A stretch of 64,000 bases of DNA from Verrucomicrobiales bacterium (lineage in GTDB: Bacteria; Verrucomicrobiota; Verrucomicrobiia; Verrucomicrobiales; SLCJ01). A program made the position numbers and the translations under genes. Below, piece after piece: positions 51,946 to 60,164 of this stretch. The notes below the pieces were generated by a model, which made no database searches, had not been told where the DNA came from, and saw nothing but the letters and a program-made list of their open reading frames with translations. The stretch spans positions 1 through 64,000 of the forward strand of contig JAGXGH010000075.1 of the NCBI GenBank assembly GCA_024636835.1, in the 5' to 3' direction. The stretch's first letter is position 1. The number at the start of each line of letters is the position of its first letter.

Positions 51946-51979
51946 GATTCGGCACTTTCCTTCGGGAGAGTGCCGAATC
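51946..51979. terminator. Hairpin after pgi
   Basis: GATTCGGCACT (51946-51956) and AGTGCCGAATC (51969-51979) pair perfectly around a 12-base loop. No T-run follows, so it may terminate weakly or act as a stabiliser. Confidence 0.55.
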
Positions 51980-52004
51980 TATATTCAGGCACAACCGACA
52001 CCTC

Positions 52005-52107
52005 ATACCGGTTTCGAATAAAAACATGACTATTCGCCGCGCACAAGTCGCTCACGATCAACCAACTCCCCACTCGATCGCGTAAGATCATTACCAAGAT
52101 TTGGTAT
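52005..52107 (+). repeat. Dispersed intergenic repeat, copy 2
   Basis: This 103-bp copy starts ATACCGGTTTCG, ends CCAAGATTTGGTAT and contains TACCAA-GAT-TTGGTA, a perfect hairpin. It aligns with copy 1 (13584-13720) along most of its length and with the truncated copy 3 (59905-59972) over the first two thirds. It lies in the gap before tamB. Confidence 0.85.
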
Positions 52108-52182
52108 CACACGTAATGAGGTTCAACAAAACACTAAGAAGTTAGCAATCTACGCCACCCGCCCCTTTCATCCCACACCTCT

Positions 52183-55100
52183 ATGCCCGCTCGGAAAGAG
52201 CCACAACAAAACGCTGAAGATACAGCGAAGACGCGCCCAAAGCGCCGTCGGAAGTGGCTTCGTCGACTCGTTTGGCTAGTCGTTCTCGGGGCACTTGCTC
52301 TACTGATTAACGGTCCTGTCTTTCGCTGGGCGCTCAACAAGTTCCCAAAAGACATCCTGCGCGATAACGGACTGACCGCCGAATACACCGTCGACGGAAG
52401 TTTGCTTGGGCCATGGGAACTTCACGACATCGCTATTGCCGACCCAGAAACTGGCACCGATATCTCAGTTAGTGAAATCTTCATCTCGCTCGACTGGTGG
52501 AATACCATCCGCCGCGAAATCGCTCAACCCGTAGATCATCTGCGTATTTCCGACGCAATCGTCGCGCTCGATCTGCGTCCGAAACCCATGACCAAAGAAG
52601 AGCGCGCCGCCCAACAAGCTGAAGACGAAGCCAACGAAGCAAATAGCTCAACGAGCAATTCTCCTCCTGTCGATAAATTGCGTTCCGTGTTCGCTACCAT
52701 GACAAAGTTCATTGGGCATACCACGATCGATATCGACTTACAGGAACTTCGCGTCATCGCCAATGACGACATGACATGGCAGATCGATGACACCTCGATT
52801 GCTCACCAGCCGGGGTCGGCCATCAAACTCAACATCGGATCAACCATCCTTCCAGATAACAAAATCATCCGCGATGCCGATCTGACCATCAACTATCTCG
52901 ACGAGTCCATCAACATCCGTAATATCGCAGCCAGGGATGACCTCGTTGTCGAGCATGCCAACTTGGCCATTGTTGACGATTCCTTGACCGTCGTCTTGCT
53001 CGCCTCACTCTTCGGTGCCGATATAAACATCCAATCACCTGACCTGAATGTCGTTGCCCTGCAGATCACATCAGGCGCACTTTCCGTCCCCGCCGCGCTG
53101 GATTTTGTCGAAGACATCACCGGCGTAAATGTCCGTATCCCCTCGGGATCGATCACTAAGCTCAACGCCAATATGACCCTCGATGGTGCAGCTTGGCCTG
53201 AGGGAATCAACGGCGACATCGACATGGCCGTTGACGACCTCATCACCTACGGCATGACCATTGGCGACGCTAAAATTCTTATCAACAAAACCGGACCGAC
53301 AATCACTTTACGCGAACTCGATGTGAACACCCCGGGAGCTCGCGTTCAACTTACCAACGCTGTAACCGATGCCACTCAGTTCACTACACCGAGGTTCTGG
53401 AGCCAAATACCTGCAGAGAGTATCCGCATCGATATGCGCGACCTCCACGACACCCTGAAGGCTTACCGTGTAGACCTTGGCGACAAGTTTCCTAAAGTCC
53501 GCGGAACGGTCACCGGCAGCACCTCGCCGGCACCATCCACCACCGCGATGATGCCCGCCGCGCAGCTCACTGCAAAGATTGAACCTATTGATCCCAAAGC
53601 CGCTCTCAGCGCCGCTTTTCAAATCAACACCGACGGTAATTTCGCTTCGCCGATAGATATTGAGCTCGCCGTATCACAAGGAAAAAACACCTCGCCCATC
53701 GTCAAGTCGAACAGTCAATTCACCATCGACACACTCGGCTACACCACGGACACCAAACTCGCTCTCGAACAAGCAGAAACGCTGGACACTATTCTGCGCT
53801 GGTTGGGCAATGACGCCATCGGTGAAGTCACGACCCAGCTTCGCATTGAAAGCGAAGGAATCGTCAATAAGCTAAATACCCACAAAGGCTCGCTGGTTAT
53901 CGATTCTCTTGAGCTTACCCGCGACGATCTATTTCCCATCGACGCCTCGGCAAACATCACCTACGAGAACTCTCGTATTTCCGCCAACTCCATCAAAGCG
54001 CACGTCGAAGGGTTCTCCATTGACCTCGCTGGAAATTACGATCGCGAAAGAGTCGAGATCCGCGATCTCACCGTAAAACACCAAGACGGAAAGGCAGCAT
54101 TGCTCGCATCGGCAAGTCTACCACTGGATGAGAAGTCTATCACTACCCCGCTCGCCGTCATCACCGGAAGTAGTCCACTCATGCTAAATCTCGACTTCCA
54201 GTCGCCAAACCTTGCAGAAATAGCACCACTACTCAGCCTCGCCGGTCTTAGCCCTGATAAGCTCGGCCTTAAATCGGGACCGATCAAAATCAACGCCCAA
54301 GCCGAACGCACGGCAGAGACTCCACTTGGGTTCTCGATCACCGCCGACGCCACTAAGATCCTCCTCGCTAGCGACCCCAATCAGGCTCCCATTGACATCG
54401 ACTTCAATGCTAATTCAGATAACAACGCCCACCTCGACGCAGCAGTAACTTACGGAAAAATTGGTAAACTACTCGCTCACGGTGAGATGGGATGGCAACC
54501 AAAACGCTGGGCAAATGACCTTGATGCCTTGTTCGAAGAATCATTCACCATCGATGCCATTGTCGATAAAATGCCTGTCGACTTCATCAAAAACCTCACC
54601 GATTTCATTCCGGAAATCGACGGACATTTGACGCTGGAAGCAAAAGGCTCAGGAAAAATTCGCGAGCCCGAAATCACAGGGGCAGCTACTCTTGTAATTG
54701 GCAACGCTATATTCAACACACCCTACTTCCCTGGAGTCAAAGACCTGCGTTTTGCCATCGCTCTAGATGGCGATCAGATCGACATCACCGAGGGAACCTT
54801 CGATTCGGCCGGTGGCGACTACATCATTGATGGCACCATCGGCGTCAGCGACCTCCGTGACCCTTTGTTCGACATCACCGTCGCTTGTAAGCAAGGCCTG
54901 GTATTCCGTAACAATGCCATCACTGCACGCGCCAATGCGGACCTCGCATTTAAAGGCCCACTCAGCGACGCCTTACTCTCCGGCACCGTCGACCTTATTC
55001 AAACGCTCTACTACCGTGAGATCCGCATCCTCTCGCCATCGTCCACCCTTGGTGTGAGCAGTGGCCCAGCCCTACCAAAATTCGAACAAAGCGTCGAAAA

Positions 55101-55794
55101 CGCACAACAGGCAATAGAAGCCACCCCGGGAATTCTTAAAAATATCAAACTCGACGTCCAAATCAATTCAAAGGACCCCATCCGCATCCGTTCGAACCTG
55201 GCACAAGCCGATATCGCCGTAGACATCCATGCCAAAAACAACTTAAGTGATCCACATCTCGACGGTAAGGCGACCATTCTTAATGGCGAAGCGCAACTTC
55301 CTCTCAGCTCATTGCGGATAGTTTCCGGCAGTGCAACGTTCTCTCCTGAGCGTGGATTCATCCCCACACTCAACATCCAGGCACAATCAAAGCCAGGTCG
55401 CTATAAAGTGAACATCTATATCAGTGGGCCAGCCGATTCTCCAAAGGTCATCATGAGTTCAAATCCACCTCTGCCTCAATCAGAAATTTACTCACTGCTC
55501 GCGACTGGATCCACCCGCGAAGACCTCGCAGGTGGTGGCACAGCCGCACTCAAAGCCGCCATGCTTCTCACTCGCGAATTGTCGGCGTCAAACAATAGCT
55601 TCCCTCTTAAAGCCGTCAGCAAAGCATTTGATCTAGTCAGCGAGCTCAACGTTAGTATCGGTGAAACCGACCAACTCACTGGCAAAAAATCCCACTCCGC
55701 CCGAGTTTCTCTCACCGATCGATTCGCCGTCCGCGTCGAATATGACGAGGCTGACACCCGCGCAGCTTTGATCTACGAAATCCCGCTCAAATGA
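52183..55794 (+). CDS. tamB: Translocation and assembly module subunit TamB
   Basis: A large inner-membrane anchored periplasmic protein (1203 residues). TM helix at about 28-45 (RRLVWLVVLGALALLINGP). Long beta-rich, repeat-like regions with DITGVNVRIPSGSITKLNANMTLDGAAWPEG-type segments follow. The C-terminal TamB domain (DUF490) includes INSKDPIRIRSNLAQADIAVDIHAKNNLSDPHLDGKATILNGEAQLPLSSLRIVSGSATFSPERGF and ends FAVRVEYDEADTRAALIYEIPLK. TamB-type proteins bridge inner and outer membrane and move lipids or assist outer-membrane proteins. Its stop overlaps the tamA start (ATGA). Confidence 0.93.
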   Translation: MPARKEPQQNAEDTAKTRPKRRRKWLRRLVWLVVLGALALLINGPVFRWALNKFPKDILRDNGLTAEYTVDGSLLGPWELHDIAIADPETGTDISVSEIFISLDWWNTIRREIAQPVDHLRISDAIVALDLRPKPMTKEERAAQQAEDEANEANSSTSNSPPVDKLRSVFATMTKFIGHTTIDIDLQELRVIANDDMTWQIDDTSIAHQPGSAIKLNIGSTILPDNKIIRDADLTINYLDESINIRNIAARDDLVVEHANLAIVDDSLTVVLLASLFGADINIQSPDLNVVALQITSGALSVPAALDFVEDITGVNVRIPSGSITKLNANMTLDGAAWPEGINGDIDMAVDDLITYGMTIGDAKILINKTGPTITLRELDVNTPGARVQLTNAVTDATQFTTPRFWSQIPAESIRIDMRDLHDTLKAYRVDLGDKFPKVRGTVTGSTSPAPSTTAMMPAAQLTAKIEPIDPKAALSAAFQINTDGNFASPIDIELAVSQGKNTSPIVKSNSQFTIDTLGYTTDTKLALEQAETLDTILRWLGNDAIGEVTTQLRIESEGIVNKLNTHKGSLVIDSLELTRDDLFPIDASANITYENSRISANSIKAHVEGFSIDLAGNYDRERVEIRDLTVKHQDGKAALLASASLPLDEKSITTPLAVITGSSPLMLNLDFQSPNLAEIAPLLSLAGLSPDKLGLKSGPIKINAQAERTAETPLGFSITADATKILLASDPNQAPIDIDFNANSDNNAHLDAAVTYGKIGKLLAHGEMGWQPKRWANDLDALFEESFTIDAIVDKMPVDFIKNLTDFIPEIDGHLTLEAKGSGKIREPEITGAATLVIGNAIFNTPYFPGVKDLRFAIALDGDQIDITEGTFDSAGGDYIIDGTIGVSDLRDPLFDITVACKQGLVFRNNAITARANADLAFKGPLSDALLSGTVDLIQTLYYREIRILSPSSTLGVSSGPALPKFEQSVENAQQAIEATPGILKNIKLDVQINSKDPIRIRSNLAQADIAVDIHAKNNLSDPHLDGKATILNGEAQLPLSSLRIVSGSATFSPERGFIPTLNIQAQSKPGRYKVNIYISGPADSPKVIMSSNPPLPQSEIYSLLATGSTREDLAGGGTAALKAAMLLTRELSASNNSFPLKAVSKAFDLVSELNVSIGETDQLTGKKSHSARVSLTDRFAVRVEYDEADTRAALIYEIPLK

Positions 55795-57878
55795 TCCTTC
55801 GCCGTCACCCATCATCGCTCTGCTTACTCTGGTTACTGATAGTTAGCGTAGTCATTTGCGCGCCCTGCTACGGGCAGGATACGATTTTCAAAAAACCTCA
55901 GCCAATACGTGACGAATTGCGTCAGCAGCAGGAGGTTGAGCTTAATATCATAGGAGTCTCAAACGACGCCCAGAAAAACATCCGCGACGTTCTCGGTGAT
56001 CGACTTGGATTCCTTCTCGTCCCTCCTGCATCCCGCGCCGAAGCCTCGGATCTTGCGTTCATCCTCGAGAACTACATGCGTAACCAAGGCTTCCCCGAAG
56101 TAACGGTATTCTGGCGTGTTGAATCACCAACGCTCATCCGTCTGCGCATCGATACGGGCAAAGTCGTCACCATCAATGAAGTCGTCATCGAAGGTGTCGA
56201 CGGCATCACCGACAACGATGTGAAGTTTAAAAAAGAGCTCAGCGAAATCATCGTAGCGAAGACTAAAGTGCGCGACCGAATCAATGATCAAGGCACACCA
56301 TTCGTACCGGAAGACCTTGCTCTCGGCGTAGAGAACATCCGCACACTTCTCCATGCCCGTGGGTATTGGAATGCAGAGGTCAACATGTCCACCACAGAAA
56401 AAACTGAACCAGGCAAGAAGACGGTCACCATCACCGTATCACGCGGAAAGCTGATAAAAATCGGCACGATTGAGTTCAAAGGACTGATCGCTTCGGAACT
56501 CGCAACGGTCAATCCGTTGGCAGAAAACGTGAAGGGCATGGACGCTACCGCGGATAGACTCATCGACTTCGAGCAACGCATCCGAGCCGTCTTCGACAGA
56601 CAAGGATACTACGACACCTCTGTGCGCTTCTCGCAATCCATTACCGGCGGGAAAATGTCACTCACCGTCACCGTCAATCCAGGTCGTCAGGTCACTGTTG
56701 GTGATATCATCATCCGGGAAAGCGGGCGCACTGATGAGGATGTCATCCTGCGCCGACTAAAGCCATTCCAAGGAAAACTCTACGATCCAGACTCCATCAC
56801 CGCAGCTGTTGACAAACTATACTCCACTGGTGTTTTTGAGCGCATTGATATCGAAGAATATGTCGAGCCCGATGATACCATCGATCTCGAGGTCACACTC
56901 ACAGAAACCAACGCCAGCACCATTGGGTTTTATACCGGACTGAGCAGCGAATCCGGTGCCATCGCCGGAGTCAGCTACAACCACTTGAATGTCGGTGGAC
57001 GTCTCCATCAGTTCCGATCGATCCTCGAATACTCCGGTCTCGGGCCACGTGGTGACGCCACCTACACCATCCCATGGTATCTCATCGATAAGAGTAGCGC
57101 CTCGTTCCGAGTGTTCGGGATTTCCCGCGACTACGCAGCCTATGACAAACTAGAATACGGCTGGGAACATGCACTCAGCTACCCATTCACCGACCACTAC
57201 TCAGCTTCGGTTCGTGTCGGTGGAAGCCTCGTCAATACCAACAGTTTAGAGATTGATCCAGTATTCGCCGGGCCACTCGACTACTACGTCAGTTATATTG
57301 GACTCACTCAAACATATGACAACTTGAATGATCCCATCAACCCGACGAAAGGCCTCAACGCCACGCTTCAACTCGACACCGCGGGAAGCTGGATCGGGTC
57401 AGACGTCACGTTCTCGCGCGCCATCGCTCGTGGTGCCTATTACCTGCCCATCGGAGATTCAAGCCACATCAAACTCGCCGCCGCCTCTGGAGTGATCTAC
57501 ACTTCCGATGACACTCTCCCCATCGACCTACGCTACTTCCAAGGCGGCACCTCAAGCCTTCGTAGTTTCCGCGATAGGCGCGGGCCACCATACTCCGACT
57601 CCGGAAACCCCCTCGGCGGCAATGCTTTTAATTACGGATCCATCGAATATGTTGGACCCATCGCAGGCCCGGTGAAATTCGTCCTCTTCACCGATGCCGG
57701 TAACGTCATCCAAGACACCGACCCATTCACCTTCAGCGACATGGAACTCGCTGTTGGTGCGGGGGTTCGAATCAACCTTCCCACCGGACCCATTCGTTTC
57801 GAATACGGCTACAATGCCACCCACGACGATGGCGAACCTGAAGGCACTTTCCAATTTGTCATCGGCGTCAGCTTCTAA
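55791..57878 (+). CDS. tamA: Omp85-family outer-membrane protein, TamA-like
   Basis: A 695-residue partner of TamB. Signal peptide to about residue 28, three or four POTRA domains (VTVFWRVESPTLIRLRIDTGKVVTINEVVIEGV, VNMSTTEKTEPGKKTVTITVSRGKLIKIGTIEFKG, VRFSQSITGGKMSLTVTVNPGRQVTVGDIIIRES), then a 16-strand barrel. The VRGF/Y-type loop motif may lie near FQGGTSSLRSFRDRRGPP, and the protein ends IRFEYGYNATHDDGEPEGTFQFVIGVSF. It could be a BamA paralogue, but tamB upstream, ATGA-coupled, favours TamA. Confidence 0.9.
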   Translation: MILRRHPSSLCLLWLLIVSVVICAPCYGQDTIFKKPQPIRDELRQQQEVELNIIGVSNDAQKNIRDVLGDRLGFLLVPPASRAEASDLAFILENYMRNQGFPEVTVFWRVESPTLIRLRIDTGKVVTINEVVIEGVDGITDNDVKFKKELSEIIVAKTKVRDRINDQGTPFVPEDLALGVENIRTLLHARGYWNAEVNMSTTEKTEPGKKTVTITVSRGKLIKIGTIEFKGLIASELATVNPLAENVKGMDATADRLIDFEQRIRAVFDRQGYYDTSVRFSQSITGGKMSLTVTVNPGRQVTVGDIIIRESGRTDEDVILRRLKPFQGKLYDPDSITAAVDKLYSTGVFERIDIEEYVEPDDTIDLEVTLTETNASTIGFYTGLSSESGAIAGVSYNHLNVGGRLHQFRSILEYSGLGPRGDATYTIPWYLIDKSSASFRVFGISRDYAAYDKLEYGWEHALSYPFTDHYSASVRVGGSLVNTNSLEIDPVFAGPLDYYVSYIGLTQTYDNLNDPINPTKGLNATLQLDTAGSWIGSDVTFSRAIARGAYYLPIGDSSHIKLAAASGVIYTSDDTLPIDLRYFQGGTSSLRSFRDRRGPPYSDSGNPLGGNAFNYGSIEYVGPIAGPVKFVLFTDAGNVIQDTDPFTFSDMELAVGAGVRINLPTGPIRFEYGYNATHDDGEPEGTFQFVIGVSF

Positions 57879-57885
57879 TACCGCC

Positions 57886-58611
57886 ATGCGCTACTACCTC
57901 ATTATTCTTGCGTCCACCGTTCTCGCCATTGGTTCACTTTCCGCCGAAACACCCACCGCCGAGTTGGTCGAAAACCTTCTCTCTGAAGATCTCGGAACAC
58001 GGTCATTTTCCTTCGCCGAAGTCGCCGAAGCATCGAGCGGAAAAAAAGTCATCCCCTTCAATCCGGAGAACGAAGTTCACGCCGCCATCGTGACCGCACT
58101 CAAGCAGTCGCTCGATGGCGCGCTGATGAAAATGAATGGCGCAGATTCCCCCACCAACGACCTGCGCCGTATTAACGAGGCTAGTCGATTTTTTGAAGAC
58201 GCCCTACTTGAAAGCCTCAACGCCAACGGCAGCATCACCTGCGAAATCCCGAAAAACCGCCAAGGTAAAGAACAACGCAGCGGGTATCCCGATCTTCTCA
58301 TCACCCACAAACCCAGCGGCACAAAAATCTACCTAGACCCAAAACTCTACGAAAAAAAATCGCGCCAATCGTCGTTCCGAACGTTCTACTTCGAACCACG
58401 TGAGCGCACCTTGAAAATCACCGAGGACGCAGTCCATCTACTCGTCGGTATCGCCCACGATGGTGACGATGGTAACTGGAAATTCACCTCGTGGGAACTC
58501 GTCGACCTCTCCCACCTCCAAGTTCGTCTAAAAGCCGAATTCCAGGCCTCCAACCGCGACCTCTACCGCCCCAAAGCCACCCTCGAATCGTCACCAAAGA
58601 CCGAAAAGTAG
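57886..58611 (+). CDS. Secreted protein with PD-(D/E)xK-like motif
   Basis: A 241-residue exported protein starting eight bases after tamA. Signal peptide MRYYLIILASTVLAIGSLSA (1-20). The middle holds GYPDLLITHKPSGTKIYLDPKLY: PD (135-136), 14 residues, then D151-P-K153, the spacing of the restriction-endonuclease-like PD-(D/E)xK site. A Glu (about 104) upstream and a Gln/Tyr-containing helix after it would complete the fold. No family is recalled. A periplasmic nuclease is therefore possible, but the motif may be fortuitous. It lies in frame and orientation for the tamBA operon. Longer upstream frames overlap tamA and look spurious. Confidence 0.75.
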   Translation: MRYYLIILASTVLAIGSLSAETPTAELVENLLSEDLGTRSFSFAEVAEASSGKKVIPFNPENEVHAAIVTALKQSLDGALMKMNGADSPTNDLRRINEASRFFEDALLESLNANGSITCEIPKNRQGKEQRSGYPDLLITHKPSGTKIYLDPKLYEKKSRQSSFRTFYFEPRERTLKITEDAVHLLVGIAHDGDDGNWKFTSWELVDLSHLQVRLKAEFQASNRDLYRPKATLESSPKTEK

Positions 58612-58668
58612 CGTCCGAGTGCATCTAAAACTCAAAACTAGCCAACTCCCCAAGCTAGTGGCATCGTA

Positions 58669-59895
58669 ATGACTACACCCATGACCGAATCTTCTTCATC
58701 CCCTGCCCTCGCTACCGTCGAGGAACTCCTCGATGACATCCGCGCAGGACGCATGGTCATCCTCACCGACGACGAAGCCCGCGAAAACGAAGGCGACCTG
58801 ATCATGGCTGCCGAGCACGCCACGCCTGAGGCCATCAATTTCATGGCAACCCATGCCCGTGGACTCATCTGCGCGCCCGTCACTAAGGAACGCGCCGGAC
58901 AGCTTGGGATGCCACCAATGGTGCAGCATAACCGCGAAAGCCACCGCACTCGCTTCACCGTTTCCGTCGACGCCGCATCGGGAATCACCACCGGCATCAG
59001 CGCCGCCGACCGCTCGAAAACCATCACGCTACTCGCTGACCCAAGCGCCACCGAGCACGATCTCGTCCAACCTGGTCACATCTTCCCTCTCGAATCACTT
59101 CAAGGCGGCGTGCTGCGTCGCGCCGGACATACCGAAGCCGCCGTCGACCTCGCCCGCATGGCAGGACTCCAACCCGCCGGTGTGATCTGTGAAATCATGA
59201 ACGAAGACGGCAGCATGGCGCGCCTACCTCAACTTCTAAAATTCGCGGAAAAACATCAGATCAGAATCGGCACGATCAAATCGCTCATCGAATATCGCAG
59301 CGAGCGCGAACAGCTGGTCGAAAAGGAAGAAGTCATTAAAATGCCGACCGATTGGGGCGAGTTCGACCTTCATCTCTACCGCTCCACCATCGACGACAAC
59401 CACCATCTCGCACTCACCAAAGGCGAGATCCGAGCCGACACACCAACACTCGTCCGCGTTCACTCGGAATGCCTCACCGGAGATGTGTTCATGTCCCAGC
59501 GCTGTGACTGCGGCGGTCAACTCCACGCCGCGATGAAGCGCATTCAAGACGAAGGCGCAGGCGTGCTCCTTTACATGCGTCAAGAAGGACGCGGCATCGG
59601 CCTAGCCGCCAAACTTAAAGCCTACAAGCTTCAGGAGCAGGGGTTCGACACCGTCGAAGCCAATGAAAAACTCGGCTACCCCGCAGACCTCCGCGACTAC
59701 GGCACCGGCGCACAAATTCTCTACGATCTCGGCGTTCGTCAGATCCGCCTGATGACCAACAATCCCAAGAAAATCGTCGGCATCGGCGGGCACAAACTCT
59801 CCGTCGTCGAGCAAGTCCCCATTGTCCAAATCCCCAACCAGCACAACGAGAAATACCTCCGGACAAAAAAAGACCGCATGGGCCATATCCTATAG
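58669..59895 (+). CDS. ribBA: Bifunctional DHBP synthase / GTP cyclohydrolase II
   Basis: A 408-residue fusion of the two first enzymes of riboflavin synthesis. The N-terminal RibB part reads LDDIRAGRMVILTDDEARENEGDLIMAAEHATPEAINFM ... HRTRFTVSVDAASGITTGISAADRSKTI ... HIFPLESLQGGVLRRAGHTEAAVDLARMAG. The C-terminal GTP cyclohydrolase II part has the zinc cysteines CLTGDVFMSQRCDCGGQL, GVLLYMRQEGRGIGL and TNNPKKIVGIGG. Both active sites look complete. No FMN riboswitch was seen upstream. The start MTTPMTESSS may be the first or second ATG. A truncated copy of the dispersed repeat follows. Confidence 0.95.
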   Translation: MTTPMTESSSSPALATVEELLDDIRAGRMVILTDDEARENEGDLIMAAEHATPEAINFMATHARGLICAPVTKERAGQLGMPPMVQHNRESHRTRFTVSVDAASGITTGISAADRSKTITLLADPSATEHDLVQPGHIFPLESLQGGVLRRAGHTEAAVDLARMAGLQPAGVICEIMNEDGSMARLPQLLKFAEKHQIRIGTIKSLIEYRSEREQLVEKEEVIKMPTDWGEFDLHLYRSTIDDNHHLALTKGEIRADTPTLVRVHSECLTGDVFMSQRCDCGGQLHAAMKRIQDEGAGVLLYMRQEGRGIGLAAKLKAYKLQEQGFDTVEANEKLGYPADLRDYGTGAQILYDLGVRQIRLMTNNPKKIVGIGGHKLSVVEQVPIVQIPNQHNEKYLRTKKDRMGHIL

Positions 59896-60164
59896 TCACC
59901 GCTCACACCGCTTTCGAATAAAACCCTGACTTTTCGCCTTTCGCCGCGCACAAGTTGTTCACGATCAGCTAGTAGGACAGCTAATTAAGGACGTGTTGCG
60001 CATCAAATTACCTTGCCTCGATTTAGTTTGTGATGTATTTACGAGGTCATTACATATCTGTGCGCCTAAAGGATTATCTACTCATCCATTGATGCGGAAC
60101 GAAGTGTCCGCTCAGTTGCGAACTTCGATCCATCTTGGCAAGATCTAATAAACTCGAACAACTC
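59896..60164. other. Gap between ribBA and the metalloprotease
   Basis: 269 bp. It begins with repeat copy 3 (59905-59972). The rest is AT-rich and presumably holds the promoter of the protease gene, but no boxes can be fixed. Confidence 0.4.
59905..59972 (+). repeat. Dispersed intergenic repeat, copy 3 (truncated)
   Basis: It aligns with copy 2 from ACACCGCTTTCGAATAAAA (ATACC has become ACACC) through CGCCGCGCACAAGTTGTTCACGATCA, then diverges. The GGTAT end is lost. It lies downstream of ribBA. Confidence 0.75.

Noticed and set aside
57694-57885. Upstream extension of the secreted PD-(D/E)xK-like protein
   Set aside because: It overlaps the 3' end of tamA out of frame and would hide the clear signal peptide starting at 57886.
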